A stretch of DNA of 64,000 nt from Panulirus ornatus (GCF_036320965.1 NC_092276.1:8758023-8822022), one strand, 5' to 3'; counted from the first letter of the stretch, positions 11,229 through 24,066 are shown. Notes: a model not told the origin generated them from the letters alone. Translations and numbers: made by a program.

Positions 11229-11652
11229 TTTCTCCCTAGCTTAACGAGGTAGCATCAGAGACAGACGATTGAGTCCTGGGGAGAAAAAACAGCAAACCCT
11301 CTTATGGTTTCTCCTTTTTCTGATGATACAGGAGGGGTGAGTATCCAGTCTCCTGCTCCTGCCTTGCGTTGTCGCCTTCGACCCGAAATAGGACGTGCGT
11401 AGGGATTCGTGTCTGTCCCTCTTATCTCATGGGTTAGGGAAGAACTGCCCGCCATCCCTCAGTATCCCCAGCTGCTCTGTGCAGGACCTACGCTGCCAGC
11501 GAGGGCATCTCTGCCTCTCTCATCTACCTTGCTCATGTTGCTGTGATCGCTCAGCCGACAACGGCCCTGCATTGTGAAGTGGAGGCATGCCAGAAAAATC
11601 TGGAATCGTTCAACAGATGGACGATTTGTTCTGGAAGTGCCCCCTGGAATTA

Positions 11653-11653
<1 letters not shown>
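11229..11653. other. No gene recognised
   Basis: Contains a poorly conserved GCTTAACGAGGTAGCATCAG segment reminiscent of the short-element tails elsewhere. No gene. Confidence 0.35.

Positions 11654-11722
<69 letters not shown>
11654..11722. repeat. (CT)n microsatellite
   Basis: About 34 CT dinucleotides. Confidence 0.98.
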
Positions 11723-11727
<5 letters not shown>

Positions 11728-13514
11728 CCTCCCTCTCCACCTCTGGAGCTCCTTAGGCAATGAGAATGCAAATGAACCTGGACCATTTTTTTTTTCTGGC
11801 TGGGCGAGGTTTACAGCTTGTTTACAGCTTGTTTTCGAACTATGTGAAAGCTTTGACGAAATAACCTCAACGAGAATCAGTAATGCCGTGACGGTGCACC
11901 ATTCTACTCAGAGTGTGGTGTGGTGTGAGGCCTGGTTGATATGTCTTCTTGCTTGATAGCAAGCAAGCAAGCTACAGCCTCCTCCTCAGTGCAGCTTTAA
12001 ACACGATGAGGTGACATAAGTCAGCTGTCCCTCTACTCGACTCGTACACCGTCTCGAAAAACAGTCTGGCGAAGGTCCTTGCCAGCGAATGCAAACGGAC
12101 CCGGATGTGACCAGAGTACGTATGCGTAGCATGTATTTCTATTCGCCTTTATTTGCTGCTTGAATCCCCTTTTACACGTCTTGGTTCTCCATTGCGAGTG
12201 GTAACCCGTACTGGCTCTCCAGTGTCATATCTAACAGAGGGGGAAGCTTCTCCGTCCATTTCCATAGCTGGCGTTGTCTTGCGGAGCTACGAGTAAAACC
12301 TCGTTCCATCCTGTCGAAACTGGAGGTGTCTAAGCCCGCTCAACGCCCTTGGCTTAGGTGCCGTGCCATCTGCACTGGATGAGGCACAGGGAGACGGTGA
12401 GGTAAACTGTTATGACTCCTGCTGTTGCAGATTTGTGGTCGAAGACATTGTCCTGCGGATACAGTCTGTCTTCTCACACAAGGTGGGACCAGATGATGTC
12501 CTTCATCTCGTCCTCAGATAGTACGAAGCCAGTCTGATGTTGTGTTCATTACGTCTGGGTCCAGTGGACCTTCCTTCGAGTTTCCTGAAACACAAGGTTG
12601 TGCTCAGGTCCTTCACAGACAGCCATCCCATTCCTCAGCTATGACTACCTCCCTCACCTGAAGCAGTCTAGAATCTTAGTTGACCATCCCTCACCTGCAG
12701 TGCACCAGGGCTGTTCTTGACATGGAAAGCAAATGTAAAACACGGTTCACTTGCTTCTTGTAATTTCCATCACTATTTACACAAGGAAGCGATGAGTTTA
12801 CCTTATCATCTGGCGACGTTCACTTAATGAAATGATAACGTATGATAAATAAATACATAGATGAATAGATAAATGATAACGTATGATAAATACGTTGTTC
12901 GAACTCTTGTGTAAGAACGTAGACATGTCTCTTACCATATGAACATAACAAAAGACTGCGACTATGAAACGTTACAATCACTGGTGCAGTGAAAAGAGAA
13001 TACATATGGTAGCTACAATAATCACCACACACACTACATCCTATCACTAGTTTAAGCCACCATAACCATCATCTCTGCATTTTCTATGTTCCATTCATTT
13101 TCTTTTCATGACAGAAGGTTTCAAGGGAAACCCAACAGTTTTCTCGTTTTGGTTCGAAGTGCTGACGAGTGGCCAGAGATGAATACGTTTCCCGGAGGCG
13201 TAGTAGAGTGTGTGTGTACGGGAAGTACGTAGGTTTTGAGGATGTGAGAAGATCATTGTTATGAAGACGAGTCACGCAGGAGCCTTCCAGAGCACCAGCC
13301 AATGCTCGAGGGTGTTAGGGGAGGATTATTCATGACACAACTTACCTTGTCGTGACTTGAAGAAGTTGTGTGTTGGTGTTGGTGTTTATTGCCTAACTCA
13401 CTCACTCAACTCCATCCCTCTCTCTCTCTCTCCAGCTAACTTTGGCGCCAACTTCCCTGCGGGGTTAGTTCACCGCCACCTGGTTCTATCCAATACTGCT
13501 ATCTGGGAATTGCC
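11723..13514. other. 1.8 kb without a recognised gene
   Basis: Ordinary-looking unique sequence. Small frames exist on both strands, but none has a recognisable domain, and I see no convincing exon. A short doubled GATAAATGATAACGTATGAT segment lies near 12,830-12,890. Confidence 0.4.
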
Positions 13515-16500
13515 ATACCGATGTCTGGTTCTCTCCATCATCACCACCTGATTCTATCTATCACCACTAGTCGACTCTCTCTATCAACACCACTCGACTA
13601 TCTCCATCACCCGTACTTGGCCTCCTCCATCACCACCACCTGGTCCTCTCCATCACCACCTGATCCTATCTATCACCACCAGTCGACTCTCTCTATCAAC
13701 ACCACTCGACTCTCTCCATCACCCGTACTTGGCCTCCTCCATCACCAACACTTGGTCCTCTCCATCACCACCACCTGGTCCTCTCCATCACCACCACCGG
13801 AGTGTCTCCACTACCACCACCTACGTCTCTCCACCACCACCACACGACTCTCTCCATCACCCTTACTTGGCCTTCTCCATCACCACCATCTGATCCTCTC
13901 CATCACCACCACCTGATCCCCTCTCCATCACCACCACCTGATCCCTTCTCCATCACCACCACCTGATCCCCTCTCCATCACCACCACCTGATCCCTTCTC
14001 CATCACCACCACTTGATCCCTTCTCCATCACCACCACCTGGTCCTCTCCATCACCACCACCTGATCCCTTCTCCATCACCACCACCTGGTCCTCTCCATC
14101 ACCACCATCTGATCCTCTCCATCACCACCACCTGATCCCTTCTCCATCACCACCACCTGGTCCTCTCCATCACCACCACCTGGTCCTCTCCATCACCACC
14201 ACCTGATCCCTTCTCCATCACCACCACCTGATCCCTTCTCCATCACCACCACCTGATCCCTTCTCCATCACCACCACCTGATCCCTTCTCCATCACCACC
14301 ACCTGATCCCTTCTCCATCACCACCACCTGATCCCTTCTCCATCACCACCATCTGATCCTCTCCATCACCACCACCTGATCCCTTCTCCATCACCACCAC
14401 CTGATCCCTTCTCCATCACCACCATCTGATCCTCTCCATCACCACCACCTGGTCCTCTCCATCACCACCACCTGGTCCTCTCCATCACCACCATCTGATC
14501 CTCTCCATCACCACCACCTGATCCCTTCTCCATCACCACCACCTGATCCCTTCTCCATCACCACCACCTGATCCCTTCTCCATCACCACCACCTGATCCC
14601 TTCTCCATCACCACCATCTGATCCTCTCCATCACCACCACCTGGTCCTCTCCATCACCACCACCTGATCCCTTCTCCATCACCACCATCTGATCCTCTCC
14701 ATCACCACCACCTGATCCCTTCTCCATCACCACCACCTGGTCCTCTCCATCACCACCACCTGGTCCTCTCCATCACCACCATCTGATCCTCTCCATCACC
14801 ACCACCTGATCCCTTCTCCATCACCACCATCTGATCCTCTCCATCACCACCACCTGGTCCTCTCCATCACCACCATCTGATCCTCTCCATCACCACCACC
14901 TGATCCCTTCTCCATCACCACCATCTGATCCTCTCCATCACCACCACCTGGTCCTCTCCATCACCACCATCTGATCCTCTCCATCACCACCATCTGATCC
15001 TCTCCATCACCACCACCTGATCCCTTCTCCATCACCACCACCTGATCCCTTCTCCATCACCACCACCTGGTCCTCTCCATCACCACCATCTGATCCTCTC
15101 CATCACCACCACCTGATCCCTTCTCCATCACCACCATCTGATCCTCTCCATCACCACCACCTGATCCCTTCTCCATCACCACCATCTGATCCTCTCCATC
15201 ACCACCATCTGATCCTCTCCATCACCACCACCTGGTCCTCTCCATCACCACCACCTGGTCCTCTCCATCACCACCATCTGATCCTCTCCATCACCACCAT
15301 CTGATCCTCTCCATCACCACCACCTGATCCCTTCTCCATCACCACCATCTGATCCTCTCCATCACCACCATCTGATCCTCTCCATCACCACCACCTGGTC
15401 CTCTCCATCACCACCATCTGATCCTCTCCATCACCACCATCTGATCCTCTCCATCACCACCACCTGGTCCTCTCCATCACCACCACCTGATCCCTTCTCC
15501 ATCACCACCATCTGATCCTCTCCATCACCACCACCTGATCCCTTCTCCATCACCACCACCTGATCCCTTCTCCATCACCACCATCTGATCCTCTCCATCA
15601 CCACCACCTGGTCCTCTCCATCACCACCATCTGATCCTCTCCATCACCACCATCTGATCCTCTCCATCACCACCTGATCCTATCTATCACCACTATCGAC
15701 TCTCTCTATCAACACCACTCGACTATCTCCATCACCCTTACTTGGCCTTCTCCATCACCACCACCTGATCCCTTCTCCATCACCACCACCTGATCCCTTC
15801 TCCATCACCACCACCTGGTCCTCTCCATCACCACCATCTGATCCTCTCCATCACCACCATCTGATCCTCTCCATCACCACCACCTGATCCCTTCTCCATC
15901 ACCACCACCTGATCCCTTCTCCATCACCACCACCTGATCCCTTCTCCATCACCACCACCTGATCCCTTCTCCATCACCACCATCTGATCCTCTCCATCAC
16001 CACCATCTGATCCTCTCCATCACCACCATCTGATCCTCTCCATCACCACCACCTGGTCCTCTCCATCACCACCACCTGATCCCTTCTCCATCACCACCAC
16101 CTGATCCCTTCTCCATCACCACCACCTGATCCCTTCTCCATCACCACCACCTGATCCCTTCTCCATCACCACCATCTGATCCTCTCCATCACCACCACCT
16201 GGTCCTCTCCATCACCACCATCTGATCCTCTCCATCACCACCACCTGATCCCTTCTCCATCACCACCACCTGGTCCTCTCCATCACCACCACCTGGTCCT
16301 CTCCATCACCACCATCTGATCCTCTCCATCACCACCACCTGGTCCTCTCCATCACCACCACCTGGTCCTCTCCATCACCACCACCTGGTCCTCTCCATCA
16401 CCACCATCTGATCCTCTCCATCACCACCACCTGGTCCTCTCCATCACCACCATCTGATCCTCTCCATCACCACCACCTGGTCCTCTCCATCACCACCACC

Positions 16501-16625
16501 TGATCCCTTCTCCATCACCACCACCTGGTCCTCTCCATCACCACCACCTGATCCCTTCTCCATCACCACCACCTGATCCTATCTATCACCACTATCGACT
16601 CTCTCTATCAACACCACTCGACTCT
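13515..16625. repeat. Large minisatellite, 22/24-bp unit, about 3.1 kb
   Basis: About 130 copies of two interspersed unit types: a 24-bp type CTGATCCCTTCTCCATCACC+ACCA and a 22-bp type CTGRTCCTCTCCATCACC+ACCA. Ends are degenerate (CGACTCTCTCTATCAACACC variants at 13,560-13,740, 15,690-15,745 and 16,595-16,625). The + strand is nearly free of G, and the - strand carries four GG runs per unit. Non-coding. Confidence 0.97.
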
Positions 16626-16829
16626 CTCCATTGCTGTGAACTGAACCATTCCAAAAAAAAATTGTTATGGTATACAGCGGCAAAGCCAAACTAAGTTGAT
16701 GACTTTTATATAGCGAAGTCTGAATGTTGGAACACCAGAGTCGGTTTGAGGTTGCCACTGCATTTCCTGGTCAGGGTTGGGTCATTGGCCATCCTATTGG
16801 GTTATTACCTTCTCGTTTTATTCTCTTTT
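16617..16829 (+). repeat. Two-copy dispersed segment, copy 2, at minisatellite edge
   Basis: Near-identical to 11,016-11,228. The shared block begins inside the terminal minisatellite variant CGACTCTCTCCAT, so the duplication break lies in or next to the array. Confidence 0.95.
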
Positions 16830-16962
16830 TTTTTTTTCAATTTCACAAAAGAGGAACAGAGAAGGGGGCCAAGTAGGATATTCCCTCAAAGGCCCAGTCC
16901 TCTGTTCATAGCGCTACCTCGCTAATGCGGGAAATGGCGAATAGTATGAAAAAAAAAAAAAT
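16829..16962 (+). mobile_element. Short non-autonomous element, 5'-truncated copy 3
   Basis: Starts in the T-rich middle of the element and keeps the 3' half (GAGGAACAGAGAAGGGGGCC to GGGAAATGGCGAATAGTATG + A13). Confidence 0.85.
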
Positions 16963-17194
16963 ATGACTCTCTCGTCTCTTTGTGAGATGTGTGGGCTTGG
17001 TGGCTGAAGGGAGGCGACGCCCTTAGTAGATCTGCGAGTTCGAATTGACACGAGATATCGTCAGGACATTTGTGGCTCCCGAGGCCATCATGAGCCAGCT
17101 TTCGGGCCGTTACCACACCCACAGGGCAGTGTCTGTAGCCGACCCGGGAGCGTGGAATCGTGTTTTTCCAACAAGGTCGTGTGCGATAGGCGAG

Positions 17195-17890
17195 GCTCAA
17201 AACTTTCTGGTGTCTGGTAACACTGCGCCGGGTCTGCAGACGACGCGCTCAGCTGATCTGCAGTAAACAAACCAAGGCGGCGATGGGGTCATTATAAGTA
17301 ATACTGCCAATGCAACGGAGGCTCCTCTGGCCTGGGGGTCTACTTCAAAGCTATCCAGAGGTAAAGGGATGTTCTCCTGGATTGCTATGGTATGCAGTAC
17401 GCCACATGCCATAGTTTTTTCATCAGATGTCTCAAAACTTGTTCATAGAAGTTGGTTCTGATAGGCCAATACGCCTTTTCTAAAAACACCAAATGCTCGC
17501 TTTATAGTGTTGCAAGTCTTGGCATGGGTCGTGTTGTAGCGTCTTTCGCTATCATTAGCAGGAGGTAAGACATGGGTTAAGTATATGTGTATATATATGT
17601 AAACTCCGCCACCGATGATAACCACTGGTCACTCAGAAGATACCCAGTATGGTGTCCTTGCTCTAAGATACGTATGGCCTTCACAAATCCTTCTGTCATT
17701 TGTACACTTCCAGGCCAGCTGGTAATGACGTTATCCAATTCCCACGTCTGGTCCACAGATTGGCTGTACATTAATGGAATAATATCCATTCTGACGTCTG
17801 TGTACCTCCAGGACGACGGATTGGAATATGTGTATCATCAATGCAGCCTGTAGCCCCCTGGCATCCCTGATGCTTCTTGGTTCATCAATG
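17195..17890 (-). pseudogene. PIF/Harbinger-type transposase relic
   Basis: Read right to left on the minus strand, the fragments follow the order of a Harbinger (HARBI1-like) DDE transposase. GCIDDTHIPIRRP (first catalytic D region) is followed, one frame off, by RRQNGYYSINVQPICGPD. Next come WPGSVQMTEGF, a GYLLSDQW segment matching the LLGDSGY box, then ERRYNTTHAKTCNTIKRAFG (ERxYNxxHxxTRNxIERxFG) and ACGVLHTIAIQENIPLP near the C-terminus. Known role of the family: cut-and-paste transposition of DNA elements. At least two frameshifts and the lost N-terminal half (the region gives way to a 37-bp minisatellite at 17,880) make it dead. No terminal inverted repeats found. Confidence 0.85.
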
Positions 17891-18810
17891 GGGGGCTGCT
17901 CCACCATCAGGTGTTGGTTCATGTATGGAGGGGCTGCTCCATCATCAGGTGTTGGTTCATGTATGGGGGGGCTGCTCCATCATCAGGTGTTGGTTCATGA
18001 ATGAGGGGCTGGCTGCTCCATCATCAGGTGTTGGTTCATGAATGGGGGGGCTGCTCCACCATCAGGTGTTGGTTTATGTATGGGGGGCTGCTCCATCATC
18101 AGGTGTTGGTTCATGTATGGGGGGGCTGCTCCACCATCAGGTGTTGGTTCATGTATGGGGGGCTGCTCCATCATCAGGTGTTGGTTCATGTATGGGGGGC
18201 TGCTCCATCATCTGGTGTTGGTTCATGTATGGGGGGCTGCTCCATCATCAGGTGTTGGTTCATGTATGGGGGGCTGCTCCATCATCAGGTGTTGGTTCAT
18301 GAATGGGGGGGCTGCTCCATCATCAGGCGTTGGTTCATGTATGGGGGGGCTGCTCCATCATCAGGTGTTGGTTCATGTATGGGGGGGCTGCTCCATCATC
18401 AGGTGTTGGTTCATGGAAGGGGGGGCTGCTCCATCATCAGGTGTTGGTTCATGTATGGGGGGCTGCTCCATCATCAGGTGTTGGTTCATGGAAGGGGGGG
18501 GGGCTGCTCCATCATCAGGTGATGGTTCATGTATGGGGGGGCTGCTCCACCATCAGGTGTTGGTTCATGTATGGGGGGCTGCTCCATCATCAGGTGTTGG
18601 TTCATGTATGGGGAGGCTGCTCCATCATCAGGTGTTGGTTCATGAATGGGGGACTGCTCCATCATCAGGTGTTGGTTCATGTATGGGGGGCTGCTCCATC
18701 ATCAGGTGTTGGTTCATGTATGGGGGGCTGCTCCATCATCAGGTGTTGGTTCATGTATGGGGGGCTGCTCCATCATCAGGTGTTGGTTCATGTATGGGGG
18801 CTCTGACAAA
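17880..18810. repeat. Minisatellite, 37/38-bp unit, about 25 copies
   Basis: The unit is CTGCTCCATCATCAGGTGTT plus GGTTCATGTATGGGGGG, varying by the length of the G run. It begins exactly where the Harbinger transposase similarity ends. Repeat frames stay open for long stretches because insertions and deletions in the G run shift frame. Not a gene. Confidence 0.95.
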
Positions 18811-19521
18811 GGATATTCTTTTTAAAAATACCACCCAATAATACACGGTTAAATCCTGTCCAGATTTTTGTGTGATAATCATATACAAGTTGTAGTCATG
18901 TTTATCAAGTCAGAAATTTTCAGTTGAATTTATTTCTTACTGAAAATGTAATATTGGGATCGGCTTTTGGGAAGACTAGCCACTCGCAAGCTTTCGGTGT
19001 AAGGTTCCAATATTCTATGGCCAGAGCCCAAATGAAAGTGAACTCTGCTTGTTTCAACTAATCCGATTCCACCGTTTTGTGTCGGTAGGGCTGTGTGTAT
19101 ATGGCCGTTCGCGAGTGTTTTTTTTTTAAAAAAAAAGGAAAAGAAAAGGATCCGAAGTCCTGACGCTTTACCGTGAGGGTCATAGCCACACATAACTTAC
19201 CCTGCAACGGGAGGGAGTGAGTTTGTCCCCTACAGTCGACCCTCTCTAAGCCGGACGTGTCCGTGGAACTGAGATCTCGACTTCAGACATACTTGTGGGG
19301 GAAAACTTTTCAGCCAGGTGTACCAGGCCCCATTTGTCCCCTCTTCCTCACTTTAGTGTTTGGACTGGCCTTTGTGAATGTGTCTTGTTCTTCTTCGGGA
19401 GGGGTTACGACAAGGGCCTGGTCATTGTACCCTCCCGGTTGTCGACGGAGGTCGATAAGGCAGGCAACTGAGGGAGAAGGAGCGTTGTATACGTGGTCGA
19501 TGGTCACGACCGCCTCCCCGC

Positions 19522-19525
<4 letters not shown>
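18811..19525. other. No gene recognised
   Basis: About 700 bp of unique sequence, with no supportable gene. Confidence 0.4.
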
Positions 19526-19594
<69 letters not shown>

Positions 19595-19605
19595 TCATGA
19601 CCGCC

Positions 19606-19687
<82 letters not shown>

Positions 19688-19738
19688 CAGACAGACAGAC
19701 ACAGACAGACTGACAGACACAGACAGACAGACAGACAG

Positions 19739-19786
<48 letters not shown>

Positions 19787-19822
19787 AGACACACACAGAC
19801 AAACAGACAGACAGACAGACAG

Positions 19823-19870
<48 letters not shown>

Positions 19871-19882
19871 ACAGACAGACAT
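19526..19882. repeat. Compound (GA)n / (CAGA)n / (CA)n microsatellite
   Basis: Two GA blocks separated by TGGTCATGACCGCCC, then CAGACAGACA and CA blocks alternating twice. A 16-bp duplicate (TGGTCATGACCGCC versus TGGTCACGACCGCC at 19,501) brackets the first GA block. Confidence 0.97.
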
Positions 19883-20039
19883 TACTTGATTATCGTGATG
19901 AACGAGTTTTGGAGTTATTTAGGAAGACAAAAGAGAGGAGATCTATTTACTGAATAACATCAACGTAACATTGTCTACTTAGGGAGGTCGTAGTTTACAG
20001 TGTATATGAATTTTTTTTAGGATTGATTTCTATAAGTTC

Positions 20040-20225
20040 CGGCTGACCTGAGGTGAAATAGGGCATAGCTCTACCAGCAAGAGATCCTGTAACGTAACGC
20101 TTTTATCGACCAGCACCTAAGGGAGGATGAACAACTGGGTCGACTGTGAACCAACCGCTGCAACTAGGATTCGAACCTCTGCCCTTGATCCCAGGAGGGC
20201 CCTCGCTCGTTTGGATTTCCTCTTT
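20040..20225 (-). repeat. tRNA-derived SINE, minus strand
   Basis: On the minus strand it has a B box GAGGTTCGAATCCTAGTTGC, then TTCACAGTCGACCCAGTTGT and TTCATCC...GGTCGATAAA. These match, in order, the SINE at 36,380-36,560. Two independent copies of the same head and body support a tRNA-derived SINE family. Confidence 0.75.
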
Positions 20226-20304
20226 TTCTTTTCACCCGCAGTCCCCGTTTTCCTTTGCCATATGTTTTGCTTCCCACACCCAGGTTTTCGACCTCCATTC
20301 AGGG

Positions 20305-20305
20305 A

Positions 20306-20378
<73 letters not shown>
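20305..20378. repeat. (CA)n microsatellite
   Basis: About 36 CA dinucleotides. Confidence 0.98.
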
Positions 20379-20379
<1 letters not shown>

Positions 20380-20515
20380 GGCTTGGCCATAAGCTACCTC
20401 GGGCCGCTACCAACCCAGGTGTCATAATGCTTCGCCACCTGGTGAGGTCGTCTCAAAAGAGGATTCACTGTGGCCGTTGGGAGAGGGAGTTGGGGAAATA
20501 GATCGTGAACTGGCT

Positions 20516-20601
<86 letters not shown>
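20516..20601. repeat. (GA)n microsatellite followed by a short (GT)n
   Basis: About 42 GA dinucleotides, then GTATGTGTGCGTGTGT. Confidence 0.97.
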
Positions 20602-20604
<3 letters not shown>

Positions 20605-20639
20605 GTGTGCGTGTGTGTGTGTGTGTGTATGTTAGATAC

Positions 20640-21690
20640 TGAACCGAAACCATAGCCTACCATCCACAGCCAAGCCATACTGACAACTTCACCTAGCACC
20701 ACTTTACCCCCCTCCTCCTCCCTCATCTACACACATACCTTACTCCTCTAAGAGAAGGACCTCAGTAGGTCCTTTTTCCTCCATGTTTACTCTTAGAACC
20801 TGCCACAATGCCTCGTCGTTGTCCCTACCAAACGCTTCCAGCGGGTTCTTCGTTGCCACAAACAATTCACTTTCCTTATCCTAGTTTTTCTTGCACCAAA
20901 GTCTTTAAAGCGAACACCTGGTTTAAACACCCTTTTCTGATCCTTATAGTAACTCTCCCAGTCTTGTATTCAGACTCCCTGCCACCAAGATTCGATCTTT
21001 TGCATCAAAACTTACAAAAGCATTCTGACTCAACTCTCAAAAAGGCATTTCAGTCTTCTTTGCTCCTCTCGCCACCAGGCTCATAAGCACAAGCAATCAC
21101 CCATCTCTCGTAGTTTACTTTCATTTTCAAGCCAGTCAAATCATGAACTCACTTCCTCATACTCTTTAAAACTTAATCCCACGGCTCCTTCCTTCGCGAG
21201 ACGTGACTACCTCTTCTTTCTCTCTTCCTCTGTTACTAAAACTCTCCAGCCACTCTGTCCTTCACCTAGAACATCCAGGTTTCTCTCCTCAAATATATCA
21301 TTTATCTCTCCCTCATTTTCACCCTGGCTACACCCAAACATACTCACATCTCCCAGTCTAAACCTTCGACGAAAGATCTTCCTTTACTTCCTCTTCCTCC
21401 TCCTCCTCCTCCTCCTCCGACTGTGTTAGGAAATGATGATACATAATGGGGGTGAGGGTCTTCAACCCATCGCTTCAGCTGCTGTTGATCGCTTCCACGA
21501 GCCATCTCATGCCAGGAACAGACGAAGGATGGGATCACTTGCTCACATCCATCCTCATCCTGTTATGTGTAATGCATCAAGACCACAGCTCCCTATCCAC
21601 AACCAGCCTCCCTTCACAGATCCATCCGTGGTTTCCTAAACCATTTCATCACAACACGCATTCTATGTCCACACACGTTCCTTGATGTGA
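20640..21690 (-). mobile_element. RTE-like LINE relic with endonuclease and RT segments, minus strand
   Basis: On the minus strand, 21,370-21,280 reads as SRLRLGDVSMFG...FEERNLDVL, resembling the start of an AP-endonuclease domain. Near 21,130-20,990 it reads KMKVNYERWVIACAYEPG and AKDRILVAGSLNTRLGE (compare GDFNARVG). It then jumps to a degraded RT stretch KGCLNQVFALKTLVQEKL near 20,930-20,880, matching RGCVDQVFALKNVCEKYL of the 30-kb copy. The 21,560-21,630 segment matches the LINE 3' tail in minus orientation. Internally deleted and rich in frameshifts. Confidence 0.7.
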
Positions 21691-22247
21691 TCTCGTCTCC
21701 CAGATCCCCTTACCCCTTGTTACAACTACAGTCCCTAGTGCGCCAGTAGCGTACTGAAGACCCGACTTCTATAAATCTTTATAGTTTCTTTCGTCTTGTT
21801 TTTCCATCGCTGTTTTCTGAACCTTCCCAATAATCCTTTACTATCTACCTACCTGGCCAGAATTTTCACGACAGTGCACTGAATAAAAAAGGATTTAGCA
21901 CTTCCACATATCTTTTTATATATATACCTTACTCAGTATATGATCAAATTATTAACTCTTTTCTTGAACGGATTTCGACAAGTCACTCTTTCGTGTTCTC
22001 AGGGAAACATTATGAGCTCATGAGCATGAAATGATCCTTCGATCGCCAGCATCTTTGACTTCTTTCCTCCTGAGCTCAAGTTAAGCAGCAGATATTTTTC
22101 CTATAGCGTTAGTCTTTTGTTCTGTCCTGTAGCCACAGGCAATCACAGGGTCTATAGACTTTTTCCTAAACCTTATACGCAACACTGCAGGTCAAGCAGT
22201 GATATTCATTTGTTATTTATTCATTCATTTATTCATTCATTTATAAA
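21691..22247. other. No gene recognised
   Basis: Unique AT-rich sequence, with nothing supportable. Confidence 0.35.
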
Positions 22248-22443
22248 TAACCCTGGAACAATTTTTATGAAGAAGTTCTGGAGTTACCTAGGATCTTTCT
22301 TAAAATTCCAGCAACCCAAGGCTGTGCTATTCCCAGTAGCAGGGAAACGTAAGTTCCTTTAGAGTGAAGAGTTCTTTGACGAGACTGTACTCCCAGTGAT
22401 ACAGATCGTGCAGGCGGAGTCCGGTAGCACAGGAGTAGTTCCT
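22248..22443 (+). repeat. Dispersed repeat (GGCGGAGTCCGGTAGCAC family), copy 1
   Basis: About 190 bp sharing an ordered set of blocks (CCAGCAACCCAAGGCTGTGC, CAGTAGCAGGGAAA, GAGTTCTTTGACGAGACTGT, CAGGCGGAGTCCGGTA) with 28,103-28,262 and 38,300-38,535. Diverged; no ORF. Confidence 0.75.
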
Positions 22444-23313
22444 TGACTGATAATGATTTTTTTTTGTTCTCTTCGTTGTGAGCCATGTGCTGTTCTACGG
22501 TCATGCTAATATGTACACAAAAAATATGTACTCAACATTTCGTCCCATTTCTCACTACCTCCAAGGCATCCTTCGTTCATTGTAGATTTCTTCCACTTAT
22601 CATTCTTTTTTCTTTTAATCTATTCATCTAAATCAATGGATTTTTTTCATATTGGCTTATCTTTTAGGTAACATTACACCTTCTTATTCCCATATATATT
22701 GTTTTCTCAGTGTTATATGTCATTCAGGTAACGCTATATCTTTATTTCCTTATAATTTTTGTTCTCCTCTGTCCTGTCTTTATATATTTCTTTCAGGTTA
22801 GGATCTGGTGGTTGTAAATCCTCCTTCTGAACATAATTGTCCCCACGAGTTTCCAGCAATTATTCAACTGTATTCAGATACACCAGTGTTGTGTTATGGT
22901 TCCCAGTACCACTGAAAAGTTTCCTTTTTTTTCCACGGCATTTTGTCTTCTTAAGAAGGTACATATGTCCATTTCCACTTTACACTTTATTCATTTCTGT
23001 ACTTCACCTCCTATTTTGATCTCTCCCTCTTTATTCCATCTTACTATTATTGCCTCCATCCCGACCATCTATCTCCTTCCTTCCTTTTCCTTCTTCTTAT
23101 TATTCCTCCTATATCTGTCTTTATCATCAACCTTGAGGCACAGACTGGGGTCACTGTAGCGAAAGACTCCCAGAACAGCACCGTTTTCTTCCTTGCTTCA
23201 AACTGGAATGCTCGCTTCCCCTCCTTTCTTATGCATTGTCGTGGGGGGTAAAATCCCTCCCCCCCCCCTCTCCCCACACACCCCTCCCTTCTCAGCTGCT
23301 CCCTCATGTATGG
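22444..23313. other. No gene recognised
   Basis: AT- and pyrimidine-rich sequence, with nothing supportable. Confidence 0.35.
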
Positions 23314-23757
23314 GAGTACAATAAGAGTACAAGGGAGCCCATGAGTGTGGTGGGAGTACATGGGTGTGATAGGAGTACGTGGGAGTACATGGGTGTGATA
23401 GTACATGGGAGTACATGGGTGTGATAGGAGTACATGGGAGTACATGGATGTGATAGTACATGGGAGTACATGGGTGTGATAGTACATGTGAGTACATGGG
23501 TGTGATAGGAGTACATGGAAGTACATGGTTGTGATAGGAGTACATGGGGGTACATGGATGTGATGATACATGGGAGTACATGGGTGTGATAGGAGTGCAT
23601 GTGACTACATGGGTGTGATAGGAGTACATGGGAGTACATTGGTGTGATAGTACATGAGAGTACATGGGTGTGATAGGAGTATATGGGAGTACATGGGTAT
23701 GAAGGAGTACATGGGAGGACATGTGTGTGATAGGAGTACATGGGAGTACATGGGGAC
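23314..23757. repeat. Minisatellite of GAGTACATGGG / TGTGATAG units
   Basis: About 17 irregular units combining GAGTACATGGGAGTACATGG and GTGTGATAG. Long minus-strand open frames rich in H, T, Y, P and S are repeat artefacts. Confidence 0.93.
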
Positions 23758-23865
23758 AGGCATGTAACAGAAGACCTAATAATCTATCAGGTTATCTACT
23801 GAACAGTAAAATGATTCAAAATTCTTAACCCTATTTGGATGAACGTAGGAGACGTGGTGGTAGGA

Positions 23866-23867
<2 letters not shown>

Positions 23868-23928
<61 letters not shown>

Positions 23929-23932
23929 CACA
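23868..23932. repeat. (CA)n microsatellite
   Basis: About 30 CA dinucleotides. Confidence 0.97.
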
Positions 23933-24066
23933 CAAGAAATGAAACTACATGTTCGGGGCCTCCACTCCTCCTGAAGACTAGTTATAAGGCTAAACGTCTT
24001 GTGTACTGAGTGTGGATCACTCGTAGGGAAAATTCAGACCCTTTCGGAAGTGCCAGGTAAAAGCAG

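Noticed and set aside
13515..16625. Possible CRISPR-like or satellite array with spacers
   Set aside because: Units are contiguous with no unique spacers, in a eukaryotic context; it is a minisatellite.
18038..18841. A 267-residue open frame
   Set aside because: Product of the 37/38-bp minisatellite; its phase depends on G-run length.
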